Positions 25,633 through 34,997 of a stretch of 64,000 bases of DNA are shown here, one piece after another. The notes under the pieces were generated by a model. The model saw only the letters and a program-made list of their open reading frames with translations. It did not search any database and was not told where the DNA came from. The position numbers and the translations under genes are program-made. Origin of the DNA: Ferrimonas marina (GTDB lineage Bacteria; Pseudomonadota; Gammaproteobacteria; Enterobacterales; Shewanellaceae); NCBI RefSeq assembly GCF_900129905.1, contig NZ_FQXG01000004.1:124001-188000 (forward strand), in the 5' to 3' direction. Numbering within the stretch: position 1 is the first letter of the stretch; every line of letters begins with the position of its first letter.

Positions 25633-27126
25633 CTACTCCTTGGCTTGCGGGCAGTAGCGCTGCAAGAAAGCGCGATGGCTGGGCATCCCCTGCAGCGTGC
25701 CCATCACGATGGTGCGCAAGTGGCCCAGGTAGTCACGCCGCTCCGCCGGGCTCAGGGCCGCTGCCAACGGGTGCGCCTGTTGCGGTCGCAGCCCCTGGCC
25801 CAGCATCACCTGGACCCAGGCCACCTCGGTAAACAGCTCGTCGCTGTCCCGCAGTACCCTGCCCTGCTCGGCAAACAGCACCAGCTTGTGGGACAGGCTG
25901 TCGGGCAGACTCATGCTGCGACAGTGCTGCCACAGCGGCTCATCACGGCGATTCAGGTGGTAGTGCAGGATCAGGAAATCGCGTACCTGTTCAAACTCCC
26001 GCTGGCTCTGGCGGTTGTACTCCGCCGCCAGGGAGTCCATGGGCCCATGGTTGGGGAACAGCTTCAACAGCCGCATGATGCCGGATTGCACCAGGTGGAT
26101 GCTGGTGGACTCCAACGGCTCGAGAAAGCCCGAGGCCAGACCCAGTGCCACGCAGTTGCGCAGCCAGGGCTGGCGCCGTCGGCCGGTGCGAAAGCGCAGC
26201 AGCTTGGGCTCCGCCAGGGGCTTGCCCGGCAGGTTGGCCAACAGGCTTTCCTTAGCGCTCTGCTCATCCTGGAAGCGACTGGAGAACACCAAACCGTTGC
26301 CGATGCGGTGCTGCAGCGGGATCTGCCACTGCCACCCGGCTTCCCGGGCAATAGAGCGGGTGTAGGGGGCGATGGACTCCGCCCCTTCGCAAGGCACCGC
26401 CCAGGCCCGGTCACAGGGAAGCCAGTGGCCCCAATCCTCGAAACCGCTGCCCAGGGCCTGCTCGATCAATCGGCCAGCAAAGCCGGAGCAGTCGATAAAC
26501 AGCTCCCCTTCGATGCGCTGACCGTCCGCCAGCTCCAGCGCCTGGATCTGGCCGCTGTCGGGACACAGTGGCACTCGCACCACCTCGCCGGCGACCCGAC
26601 GTACGCCGAGGCGCTCACTGTAACGGCGCAGGGTTTGGGCATAGCGGTGGGCATCAAAATGGTAGGCGTGAACCAGCCCGCCGAGCATCTTGCCCTGGGG
26701 TGGAGAGGGCAGCAGCACCCGACCAGCCCGGGCGGCCTGCTCGTTGAGGGAGTAATCCCAGAAGCGTTCGGTCTCCTCCCCCGCCTGCAGCCAGTAATGG
26801 TGGAAGGGAGTCAGCCCCAGGTCTTTGCCCACCTGACCGAAGGCGTGCATGTAGCGCTCCCCCGCCCCACCCCAGCCCTCGAACTGGATCCCCAGCTTGA
26901 TACTGGCGGCAGTGGCACTCATAAACTCCGCTTCCGACAGCCCCAGCGCCTGGTTAAACAGCTGCAGTGGCGGGATGGCCGCCTCGCCTACGCCCACGGT
27001 GCCGATCTGCTCCGACTCCACCAGGGTGATGACCAGACTCGGCCCCAGCATCCGCGCCAGCATGGCGGCGGCCATCCAGCCGGCACTGCCACCGCCGAGG
27101 ATCACAACCCGTTCCATTGGTTTCAT
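25633..27126 (-). CDS. Tryptophan halogenase-family flavoprotein
   Basis: 497 residues. FAD motif GGGSAGWMAAAML at the N-terminus; conserved Lys in SIKLGIQFEGW at the position of the halogenase catalytic lysine; and GWQWQIPLQHR, matching the WxWxIP motif that separates these enzymes from monooxygenases. Flavin-dependent halogenases act on tryptophan, but homologues next to TonB receptors for sugars are known in Alteromonadales and their substrate is not established. The ATG at 27126 has AGAGGA 6 nt upstream. It sits between the TonB receptor and the exported amylase in one operon, so a role in glycan or siderophore-like chemistry at the receptor is possible but unproven. Confidence 0.88.
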   Translation of the reverse strand: MKPMERVVILGGGSAGWMAAAMLARMLGPSLVITLVESEQIGTVGVGEAAIPPLQLFNQALGLSEAEFMSATAASIKLGIQFEGWGGAGERYMHAFGQVGKDLGLTPFHHYWLQAGEETERFWDYSLNEQAARAGRVLLPSPPQGKMLGGLVHAYHFDAHRYAQTLRRYSERLGVRRVAGEVVRVPLCPDSGQIQALELADGQRIEGELFIDCSGFAGRLIEQALGSGFEDWGHWLPCDRAWAVPCEGAESIAPYTRSIAREAGWQWQIPLQHRIGNGLVFSSRFQDEQSAKESLLANLPGKPLAEPKLLRFRTGRRRQPWLRNCVALGLASGFLEPLESTSIHLVQSGIMRLLKLFPNHGPMDSLAAEYNRQSQREFEQVRDFLILHYHLNRRDEPLWQHCRSMSLPDSLSHKLVLFAEQGRVLRDSDELFTEVAWVQVMLGQGLRPQQAHPLAAALSPAERRDYLGHLRTIVMGTLQGMPSHRAFLQRYCPQAKE

Positions 27127-27142
27127 AACGCTTCCTCTTAAA

Positions 27143-27181
27143 ACCACAAAGGCCCCTGTAACCACGGGTCACAGGGGCCTT
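27143..27181 (-). terminator. Intrinsic terminator or attenuator after the first TonB receptor gene
   Basis: AAGGCCCCTGT/ACAGGGGCCTT, 11-bp stem, then TTGTGGTTTT on the minus strand. It lies between the receptor stop (27207) and the halogenase ATG (27126), so partial readthrough probably feeds the downstream genes. Confidence 0.8.
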
Positions 27182-27206
27182 ATCTCACTTACCGTGTCAG
27201 CACGCC

Positions 27207-29933
27207 TTAGAAGGTGTAGCTGCCGCCCACCAGGAAGGTACGACCGTAGCTCTGGTAGTCACGCACCAGGCGCGTATCTTCATTCTCATAGGTCATGAAG
27301 GGCTCGTCGGTCAGGTTGAGCACCTGGGCCAGCAGGGTCAGCCCCTCCAGCGCCGGGATACCGGAACCGGAGAAGTCGTAGCCGATCTGGGCGTCAACGA
27401 TGGTCTCTGCTTCTACAAAGCGCTTATCCCGTGCCAGGCTGAGGCCACTGACCTCACCCAGGAACTCGGAGCGGTAGCGTGCGCTAAGCCGCGCCTGGAA
27501 GCCGTAGTCTTCGTAGTAGAAGCTGGCGTTAACCACGTCTTCTGACAGACCGGGCAGGTCCAGCGGCTCGGTGTCCGGGCCTTCCTGCACCTCACTGTCG
27601 GTGTAGGAGTAGTTCACCGAGAAACCAAAGCCAGACAGGGCATCGTGCACCACGTCGCCGGTGACGGACAGGGTCACTTCACCACCCCAGATGTAGCCGC
27701 CTTCACCGTTCTGCCAGATGCTGACGTAGCCTTCACGCAGGGCCGGCTCCGGACCGGAAACCGGGATCCCGCTGAAGTCGCCGATGGTCTGCTGCTGGTA
27801 GATGTAGTTTTCCAGGTCCTTGTAGTACAGGGCTACGGCAAAGTAGCTGGAGCTGGAGAAGTAGTTCTCGTAGCTCAGATCGTACTGCCAGGCCATCCAG
27901 GGCTCCAGCTCCGGGTTACCGCCGCTGCCGCCCCAGGGGGAGTTCTCGATGTCGGTCTCGTCAACGTTCTCGGCGTTGTAGGACAGCTCCAGGCTGGCGT
28001 TCATCTGATCCATGCGGGCACGGGCCAGGGTGCGGGCGATACCCAGACGCACGTACTGGTCGTTGGCCACTTCCAGGCTCAGGTTCAAGCTGGGCAGGAA
28101 CTCCCAGTAATCGCTGCCACCGGACAGGGGCACCACCTGGATCTGGCCGTTCTCATCCACCAGGGTACCGAAGCCGTCGGAGCTTTGGTCGGTGTAGACC
28201 GCCTGGGCACCCACGTTACCCTTCAGCGGCATCTCACCGACTTCGGTGAGGATATCCAGCTTGGTGTAGAGGGTGGTCACCGCCTCGTCGACGGTCCAGG
28301 ATTTGGTCTGACGCCAGGCATCCAGCTTGAGGGCATCGAACTCGTTGTAGAAGTCGCCGCTGCCATAGAGGCCACGGGAGTCGTAGCTGAGCAGATCGCC
28401 AATACCGATGAAGTCCAGGTTGACCGGCGACAGCAGGTACTCGGACGGCACGGTGGTGGCGGCATCGTTCTTCAGCTGCAGGTAGGCGGCGTTGTAGACC
28501 TTGTCCTTGCTGCGATCGGTGTGGTTGACGCCGAACTCCACCTCGGACAGGGCACCGGATTCGATGATGCGGGCGGCGCTCAGGCGCACGGCGGACAGCT
28601 CATCTTCCAGGTCGATGTCGTTGATGAAGCCATCCTGGATGCCGTTGGCAAAGCCCCAACCCTGGGGGTTACCCAGTTGCACCAGCGCCGGATCGGCGTA
28701 GTTGGTGTTGTTGCTGAAGCGGGCGCCTTCGCTGGTCATGGCAAAGCCGAAGGTGTCCTGCAGGCCCTCGTCGTAGCCACGGCCGATACCGGCATAGCTC
28801 TCCAGCGAGAAGGTGCGGCTGGAGGCCTTGGAGTAGGACAGGTCTGCCTCACCGCGCCACAGATCGGAGAAGTTGTACTCCAGGTTCCAACCGATGGCGG
28901 CCAGATCTGCATCGCGGTCTTCGTAGTCGTTACGCAGCACCGGCTTCACGCCGCTGAAGCTGCCTTCGGTGATCAGGCCGTCTTCCACCACGATGCTGTT
29001 GGGATCGAGCTGAGCGGCACTCCACTGCAGCGGGATCTCGGCGCCACGCAGGCTGTAGTTGTCGGCGAAGTCGGTGTAGAACAGGTCCAGCACGGTGTGG
29101 AAGCGGTCGTTAGGGGCGTACTCGATCACCGCCATAACGCCATCACGCTGCAGCTCAGAGGACTGCACGTAGGGCTTGTAGCCGCCCATCACCAGGTTGC
29201 CCTCGTACTCGGGGTAGCCCCAGATGTGGGTGCGCTCGAACTGGCTCGGGCTGGACATGGAGGAGAGGCCGATGGCCAGGCCCAGGGTGTCGTCCAGGAA
29301 CTGGTCGATGTAGGACAGGCTGAAGCGGTAACCGTCGTCATCCACGTCCGGGTTGAGCTGGTCCATGTCGTTCACTTCGTAGCGGCCGTTGACCACTACG
29401 GTGCGCTGACCGTGGGCCAGCGGACGCACGGTTTGCAGATCGATGGTGCCGCCGATGGCCTGGGCGGTCACGGTGGCATCCGGGGTCTTGTACACCACGG
29501 CGCCGTTGATCAGCTCAGACGGGTACTGGTCAAACTCGACCCCGCGGTTTTCGTTGACGGTCACCTGTTCGCGACCGTTCAGGGTGGCGGTGGTGAAATC
29601 CGGTGCCAGACCACGGACCGACACCACGTTGGCGCGGCCGTTGAGACGCTGGGTGGTCAGGCCCGGCAGACGGGCGAGGGATTCGGCGATGGAGTTGTCC
29701 GGCAGCTTACCGATGTCCTCGGCGGAGATCGCCTCGACGATGGAGCTGTTGTCCATCTTCTCGGCTTGGGCGGCGGTCAAACTGCGGCGGATCCCGCGTA
29801 CCTCAATCACTTCGGTATCGGCTTGCTCGGCAGCTGCCTCGGTGCCTTCGGCAGGCTCAGCGGCGTATACCACGCTGCTCAGACCCGCCGCCACCAGGGC
29901 AACGGTCAGTCGGTTGGGTTTGAATGGTGTCAT
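27207..29933 (-). CDS. TonB-dependent receptor, maltodextrin-type (first copy)
   Basis: 908 residues. Signal peptide (1-24, ending VVYA-AEP), TonB box region DTEVIEVRGIRRSL, plug domain (about 50-200; KLPDNSIAESLARLPGLTTQ, TLNGREQV) and a 22-strand barrel ending LVGGSYTF. It would import maltodextrins across the outer membrane with TonB energy. The plug is nearly identical in motif order to that of the receptor at 34998, a clear paralogue. GGGGAGAG precedes the ATG. Its promoter (30043-30091) has the MalR operator. Genes for the halogenase and amylase follow. Confidence 0.92.
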   Translation of the reverse strand: MTPFKPNRLTVALVAAGLSSVVYAAEPAEGTEAAAEQADTEVIEVRGIRRSLTAAQAEKMDNSSIVEAISAEDIGKLPDNSIAESLARLPGLTTQRLNGRANVVSVRGLAPDFTTATLNGREQVTVNENRGVEFDQYPSELINGAVVYKTPDATVTAQAIGGTIDLQTVRPLAHGQRTVVVNGRYEVNDMDQLNPDVDDDGYRFSLSYIDQFLDDTLGLAIGLSSMSSPSQFERTHIWGYPEYEGNLVMGGYKPYVQSSELQRDGVMAVIEYAPNDRFHTVLDLFYTDFADNYSLRGAEIPLQWSAAQLDPNSIVVEDGLITEGSFSGVKPVLRNDYEDRDADLAAIGWNLEYNFSDLWRGEADLSYSKASSRTFSLESYAGIGRGYDEGLQDTFGFAMTSEGARFSNNTNYADPALVQLGNPQGWGFANGIQDGFINDIDLEDELSAVRLSAARIIESGALSEVEFGVNHTDRSKDKVYNAAYLQLKNDAATTVPSEYLLSPVNLDFIGIGDLLSYDSRGLYGSGDFYNEFDALKLDAWRQTKSWTVDEAVTTLYTKLDILTEVGEMPLKGNVGAQAVYTDQSSDGFGTLVDENGQIQVVPLSGGSDYWEFLPSLNLSLEVANDQYVRLGIARTLARARMDQMNASLELSYNAENVDETDIENSPWGGSGGNPELEPWMAWQYDLSYENYFSSSSYFAVALYYKDLENYIYQQQTIGDFSGIPVSGPEPALREGYVSIWQNGEGGYIWGGEVTLSVTGDVVHDALSGFGFSVNYSYTDSEVQEGPDTEPLDLPGLSEDVVNASFYYEDYGFQARLSARYRSEFLGEVSGLSLARDKRFVEAETIVDAQIGYDFSGSGIPALEGLTLLAQVLNLTDEPFMTYENEDTRLVRDYQSYGRTFLVGGSYTF

Positions 29934-30042
29934 GGTCTCTCCCCTTGCGGTTTCTTATCGTCCTTGTCGCCGTTGCTCCCGGGCTCTACCGCTTCGACCC
30001 CCCGACAGGCAACGTTGCAAGCTCGTTACTTGTTGTTAACGG

Positions 30043-30091
30043 ATGTTAATCAGGGGGTGGCAACGCCGACAACGCGCTGCATACGTATTCA
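30043..30091 (-). promoter_or_regulatory. MalR-controlled promoter of the first TonB receptor
   Basis: Minus strand: operator TGAATACGTATGCA (30091-30078), 5 nt, -35 TTGTCG (30072-30067), 18 nt, -10 TAACAT (30048-30043). Same 49-bp layout as at 20642, 37868 and 38411. The leader to the ATG is about 100 nt. Confidence 0.82.
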
Positions 30092-30415
30092 TGGGGCTGG
30101 CCACCAGGGAAACCCGGCCGCTGGCGGCCGACCTATGGTGCTGGCAAAGCAGGAGCCGGCAAGGGAGAGACACTAATAAAGTTAATTGATTCAAAAGCTT
30201 AATAGTCAGCGCCAGAGAGTTGCGTTCGATAGTGATACCGCTATCGTCCAGCGACCATCCCGCCTGCCGCGCTGTCAGCGTAATTTGAACCTTTTTTCCA
30301 AGCTCGATCACCTTTGGTCTGTCCAATTCGCCAATTGTGCCGAGATCGCTGTGAATTCCCGTTAGAGCAAAGACTCACGTATCGGCGTGGGGGGCAGAAC
30401 CCGGGGGCTCAGGCA
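30092..30415. other. Intergenic stretch with a possible coding remnant
   Basis: No gene I can support. On the minus strand at about 30190-30350 one frame reads DRPKVIELGKKVQITLTARQ and continues AGWSLDDSGITIERNSLALTIKLLN. It is protein-like but has no partner sequence and runs into noncoding text. It may be a gene remnant. Confidence 0.3.
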
Positions 30416-30446
30416 CAAAAAAACCGGCGCCTAAGCGCCGGTTTTC
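30416..30446. terminator. Intrinsic terminator of the GH31 operon
   Basis: AAAACCGGCGC/GCGCCGGTTTT with a CTAA loop and flanking A and T runs; works for the minus-strand GH31 gene ending at 30463. Confidence 0.92.
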
Positions 30447-30462
30447 TGATAGCTGAGCCGTT

Positions 30463-32883
30463 TTACCAGTTGAGGGTCAGCTGGGCGTCCTCACCGGCCC
30501 AGTCAAACACCAGTACCACGCCCTGCTCGGTCTGCTGCCAGTCGATGGGCTGGCCGGCCAAGCTGGCAGACTGCACGTTGCAGGTGACGTTATGCAGGGT
30601 CAGGGTGATGCGGCGGGATTCCGGTGCACCCGGGTAGCCCTGGCCGCTTTGCTGCAGGTCGAAGGTCAGCCCCTTCTCCTCGGTCACCACCGCGAACTCC
30701 ATCAGGTGGTACGCGCCCTGTTCGAGGCTGTCCGGGCTGATACCATCATCCTCGTACAAGCGCCCGCCGCCTTGGGATTCCGTCTTGGGGTAGTAGTAAT
30801 GCAGCTCCAGCTCGGCGCTGCTGTAGTCCCGGGTAGCAACCGGAGCCACCATGGGGATCACGCTGCCTGCGCGGACCAGCACCGGCTGGGTCTCCATGGT
30901 CACCGGCACCGACACGGTCTGGTCGCCTTCGAAGCGTGCGCCGGTGTAGAAGTCAAACCAGACCCCTGCCGGCAGCGGCACCTGCACGGCGTCGACACCC
31001 GGCGCAGTGACCGGAGCCACCACAAAGGCGTCGCCCCACAGGTAGCTGTGTTTGACCTCGAACAGCCGCTCATCCTCGAACGCCAGCGGGCGCATCAGCG
31101 GCATGCCAGTGGTGCTGTTCTCAAACGCCAGGGTGTACAGGTAGGGCATCAGGCGGTAGCGCAGCAGGATCGCTTCACGGGCCAGACGCAGGGTTTCAGC
31201 GTCGTGGAACACCGGCTCCGGCGCGATATCCTCCTGGGCGTGGGGCCGGTAGACCGGCTGGAATACACCGTACTGCATCCAGCGGGTGTAAAGCTCGGCA
31301 TCGAACTGTTCGCCACCGGCAAAGCCGCCCAGATCCGAGTGCATGTAGCCCAGACCCAGAACGCCCATCTGCAGGCTCAGCTCCACCTGGGGCTTGAAGC
31401 CACCCCAGCTGCGGGCCACGTCGCCGGTCCAGGGGATCAGGCCATAGCGCTGGGAACCGACAAAGCCGGAGCGCATCATGATCATCGGTCGGCGATCCGG
31501 CTGCAGCTGGCGCAGACCGTCGTCCACCAGCCGGGCCCATTCGTGACCATAGGCATTGTGGACCTCATCGGCGGTGGCACTGACGTCGCCGGCATCCGCC
31601 ACCCGGTGCAGCGAATCGTGGGGATGCACCTCCGGCTCACCCAGGTCACCCCACCAGCCGGCGGCACCGGACTCGGCGATGCGCTGGTACTGCTGCCAGA
31701 ACCAGTTACGGCCCTGCTCGGAGAACACGTCTACCAGGCCGGTGTTACCGAAGAAGAAATCGAAACGCTTGGGCTGCTGACCGCCCAAGTCCGTGGCCAG
31801 GGCCTGGCTGCTCACCGCATCATCCCACTTGTTGGAGGTGGTGAGGATGAACGGCTCTGTGATCAGCACGGTGTTGACCCCCTGCTCGGAGAAATCGGCG
31901 ATCATCTGCTCCGCCTCGGGCCAGTGCTTGCGGTCCCAGTCCAGGTTGCCCATGTGGCCCTGCACGTCCTCACCGAACCAGTACAGATCCAGCACGATGG
32001 CGTCCAGCGGTACCTCGGCCTTGGCAAAGCGAGCGACGACGTCACGGGCCTCGGCTTCGTTGCGGTAGCCAAAGCGGGAGGCAAAGTTACCGAGCGCCCA
32101 GCGCGGCGGCATCGGCTGACGGCCGGTGGCAGCGGTGAAGTTCTCGATCACCTCGGGGTAATCGGCACCGGCGGCCACCAGGTAGGCGGTACGGCCACCG
32201 ACGGCTTCAAACTGCAGCACCTCGGGATCGGTGGCACCGATATCGAGCCAGCCGGTGGCGGAGTTATCAAAGGCCAGGGCGTACTTGTTGGAGCTCATTA
32301 CCGCCGGCAGGCCATAGTACATCTGGTCAACCCGGTCGCCGGGCTTGCCTTCGTAGCCGTAGGAGGCGCGGTTGTATAGGGGCATCCGCTCACCACGGCG
32401 GTCCATCCCCAGTACCCGGGAGCCACCGCCCATCAGTTTCTCCTGCTCCTGCAGGCTGAAGCGGAAGCCACGTACGGTGTCCTCAGCGATCAAGCCGCGC
32501 TCCTCTGCCAGCACCAGCTCGCCCTGGTGGTAGTAGCTCAGGGAGAGCGGGTTGAGCTGGATGCGGGTGGTCAGCTCCGGCAGGCGGTACTCCAGTACCG
32601 GACCGGCCTCCACCAGCTCACCGCGCTGGACACTGGCGTTCGGGTCCAGGGCGTAAGAGGGCAGCTGCTTGATGCCGCTGTTCTGGTAGTGCACCGCCAG
32701 AGCGCCATCACCGTAGCCGGTCAGGTGTACCTGGCCTTCGTCGGTGTGCAGCACCAGGGTGTCGCCATCAAACTGGTGGCTTTTCACCTTGGCGGCCCAG
32801 GCGTTGCCGCCCAGGCTCAGGGCGAACAGCGGCATCGCCAGCAGCGAGGCCCGCAGTCGAGGGAATTGCAAAGTGTTCATCAT
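30463..32883 (-). CDS. Exported GH31 enzyme, probable oligosaccharide 4-alpha-glucosyltransferase
   Basis: 806 residues with a Sec signal ending GNAWA-AKV. The GH31 barrel has nucleophile Asp413 in GWWGDLGEPE and acid/base Asp488 in IPWTGDVAR; HSDLGGFAGG is the substrate loop. Length and catalytic motif match the Cellvibrio japonicus transglucosylase Agd31B, so I favour disproportionation of maltodextrins over simple alpha-glucosidase activity; that is inference from family resemblance. The ATG at 32883 is chosen because AAGGAG lies 6 nt upstream. It follows the GH13 gene by 14 bp and is clearly co-transcribed with it. Confidence 0.88.
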   Translation of the reverse strand: MMNTLQFPRLRASLLAMPLFALSLGGNAWAAKVKSHQFDGDTLVLHTDEGQVHLTGYGDGALAVHYQNSGIKQLPSYALDPNASVQRGELVEAGPVLEYRLPELTTRIQLNPLSLSYYHQGELVLAEERGLIAEDTVRGFRFSLQEQEKLMGGGSRVLGMDRRGERMPLYNRASYGYEGKPGDRVDQMYYGLPAVMSSNKYALAFDNSATGWLDIGATDPEVLQFEAVGGRTAYLVAAGADYPEVIENFTAATGRQPMPPRWALGNFASRFGYRNEAEARDVVARFAKAEVPLDAIVLDLYWFGEDVQGHMGNLDWDRKHWPEAEQMIADFSEQGVNTVLITEPFILTTSNKWDDAVSSQALATDLGGQQPKRFDFFFGNTGLVDVFSEQGRNWFWQQYQRIAESGAAGWWGDLGEPEVHPHDSLHRVADAGDVSATADEVHNAYGHEWARLVDDGLRQLQPDRRPMIMMRSGFVGSQRYGLIPWTGDVARSWGGFKPQVELSLQMGVLGLGYMHSDLGGFAGGEQFDAELYTRWMQYGVFQPVYRPHAQEDIAPEPVFHDAETLRLAREAILLRYRLMPYLYTLAFENSTTGMPLMRPLAFEDERLFEVKHSYLWGDAFVVAPVTAPGVDAVQVPLPAGVWFDFYTGARFEGDQTVSVPVTMETQPVLVRAGSVIPMVAPVATRDYSSAELELHYYYPKTESQGGGRLYEDDGISPDSLEQGAYHLMEFAVVTEEKGLTFDLQQSGQGYPGAPESRRITLTLHNVTCNVQSASLAGQPIDWQQTEQGVVLVFDWAGEDAQLTLNW

Positions 32884-32897
32884 GGCTGCTCCTTGCA

Positions 32898-34802
32898 TTA
32901 AGGCTGCACTTCCCAGATCACCGACTGCAGCGGTGCCAGGGTCAGCTCGATGGTGCCGATGTGGTTGTGGACCTTGAGGCTGCCCTCAATGCCGTCGACG
33001 TTGAGCAGATCGTTCAGGGCGTACTCGCCCTCCCAGGGCATGCCCCACTGACGGGTCACCGCCGAGGGGATGGTCAGGGTGGTGGTCACGCTATCGCTGT
33101 CGGAGAAGTTGCTGGCAATGATCAACTTCTGCTCATCGTCAAAGCGAACGTAGCTGAAGGTCTTATCGGTGTAGCCGGGGTTGTTGCGGCTGTCGGTGTG
33201 GGTGTGCACCGCCTTGCCCATCATCGCCGGGGCCGAGGTGGTGACGTCCATCAGGCGGATGTAGTAGTCACGCAGGGCCTTTTCTTGCTCAGACAGCTGG
33301 CCGCCGTCGAACTTGCCGCCGTTCATCCAGCGCTGGTGGGCCGGGACGCCCCAGTAATCGAAGATGGTGGTGCGGGTGGCCTTGCCAAAGCCGGCGTCGC
33401 CCTCGCCTGCCTCACCCACGTCCTGGCCAAAGTACAGCATGGTGGGGGCGGTGCTCAGGGTGGCGGACAGCACCATGGCGGGCAAGGCGCGCTCGGCGCT
33501 GCCGGCAAAGTCCGGGCTGGCGATACGCTGCTCATCGTGGTTCTCGAGGAAGTGCAGCATGTGGTGCTCGATGTCCGCCTTCATCTGCTCGATGGCGACG
33601 ATGGCGTCGGTGCTGGCGTTGCCCTGGATGATGTCCTTGAGCTTGTCGTACAGGTCGACCTTGTCGTAGAGGTAATCCATCTTGCCCAGGTGCAGGTAGT
33701 CGCGGTACAGGTGCGGCTGGTACACCTCCGCCAGCAGGAACGCCTCCGGGTTGGCGTGCTTGATGTGGGAGTTGAGGTAGCTCCAGAACTCCACCGGCAC
33801 CATCTCCGCCATGTCGAAGCGGAAGCCGTCGATGCCAAACTCGGTCCAGAACAGGGTGATGTCACGGAACTTGGTCCAGGAATCCGGCACATCCTGGCCC
33901 TGCCAGAAGGCGTAGTGCTCGGCGGCGCTCTTATCGGCGTAGCCGTCAGGCAGGCTGGGGAAGTCGTGGCTGCCGTCCGGACGCACGCCGTAGTTGATCT
34001 TTACCGTCTCGTACCAGTCATGGACATGGGGCTTGGCGCTGCGGCTGCCGTTGCCGGTCCACTTGGCCGGGGACTCAGCGAACTGGCCATCCAGCCCCGG
34101 GTAGGACTGACCGCCCAGCGGCTCAAAGCCCGGCTCAAAGTCCGGTACCGAGAACTCCTCGCCCACTACGTAGTAGAAGTTGTTGTCCCGGGCGTAGGCC
34201 ACCGAGGTGTCATCACTGGCACCAAAGTTCTCTACCCCCTCGGGCTTGCCCAGTGACTCGTACTGGCGGGCCACGTGGTTGGGGACGATGTCGATCAGCA
34301 CCTTCATGTCGGCAGCGTGGGTGCGCTCCACCAATGCCTTGAACTCCGCCATGCGGTTGGCCGGATCCTCGGCCAGGTCCGGATTGACGCTGTAGTAATC
34401 CTTGACCGCGTAGGGGGAGCCGGCCCGGCCCTTGATCACGTCCGGATCGTCATTGCTGATGCCGTACTGGGTGTAATCCGCCACCAGGGCGTGGTGCGGC
34501 ACACCGGTGTACCACAGGTGGGTGGTGCCCAGCTGCTTGATCCCCGCCAGGGCCTCGTCGGTGATGTCGTTGAACTTGCCGACGCCATTTTGCTCCGCGG
34601 TGCCCCAGGGCACGTTGTTCTCCACGGTGTTGCCAAACAGTCGAGTGAACATCTGGTAGACCACCAGCTTTTCTGTCACCTCGACCGGGGCTTGGGCCAC
34701 GCTCTGCTGGGGCGCCGAGTCGGGCTCGGAGGGGGCACAGCCGGCCAGGCCTAAGGCCACGGCGGACAAGGTCAAAGCGGAGAGGGGCAAAATGGCTCGC
34801 AT
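32898..34802 (-). CDS. GH13 amylase lipoprotein (upstream of GH31)
   Basis: 634 residues. The signal ends in lipobox GLAGCAPS. Catalytic residues are Asp330 (FRFDMAEM), Glu359 (LAEVYQP) and Asp423 (LENHDEQR). The N-terminal part (LVVYQMFTRLFGNTVENNVP) resembles alpha-amylases of Bacteroidetes-like starch systems. It likely acts at the cell surface or in the periplasm on alpha-glucans. It forms a two-gene unit with the GH31 enzyme. I find no MalR palindrome in the 195 bp upstream; the unit may be read through from the receptor gene past the terminator at 34955, or have another promoter. Confidence 0.9.
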   Translation of the reverse strand: MRAILPLSALTLSAVALGLAGCAPSEPDSAPQQSVAQAPVEVTEKLVVYQMFTRLFGNTVENNVPWGTAEQNGVGKFNDITDEALAGIKQLGTTHLWYTGVPHHALVADYTQYGISNDDPDVIKGRAGSPYAVKDYYSVNPDLAEDPANRMAEFKALVERTHAADMKVLIDIVPNHVARQYESLGKPEGVENFGASDDTSVAYARDNNFYYVVGEEFSVPDFEPGFEPLGGQSYPGLDGQFAESPAKWTGNGSRSAKPHVHDWYETVKINYGVRPDGSHDFPSLPDGYADKSAAEHYAFWQGQDVPDSWTKFRDITLFWTEFGIDGFRFDMAEMVPVEFWSYLNSHIKHANPEAFLLAEVYQPHLYRDYLHLGKMDYLYDKVDLYDKLKDIIQGNASTDAIVAIEQMKADIEHHMLHFLENHDEQRIASPDFAGSAERALPAMVLSATLSTAPTMLYFGQDVGEAGEGDAGFGKATRTTIFDYWGVPAHQRWMNGGKFDGGQLSEQEKALRDYYIRLMDVTTSAPAMMGKAVHTHTDSRNNPGYTDKTFSYVRFDDEQKLIIASNFSDSDSVTTTLTIPSAVTRQWGMPWEGEYALNDLLNVDGIEGSLKVHNHIGTIELTLAPLQSVIWEVQP

Positions 34803-34954
34803 GCAGTCATCCCTTTTTATGGTTACGCGCCGCCGTAGCGGCCTTCAGTGTTCAACCGGGCCAGGCCCCGTTGAGTAAAAATCCTTGCGCTTACGCGCGG
34901 CACCGATGGGCTCGAATAACAGTCAAACTCACCCATCACTGCGCTGTATTCGAT

Positions 34955-34984
34955 AAAAAACCCCCGCATGGGCGGGGGCCTTTT
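34955..34984 (-). terminator. Intrinsic terminator of the second TonB receptor
   Basis: On the minus strand CCCCCGC/GCGGGGG stem followed by TTTTTT, 14 bp after the receptor stop codon. Confidence 0.9.
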
Positions 34985-34997
34985 CATCAGCTGAGGC

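Noticed and set aside
24631-27141. 836-codon plus-strand open frame across amylase and halogenase genes
   Set aside because: Antisense to two genes with catalytic motifs; composition typical of a reverse-strand shadow.
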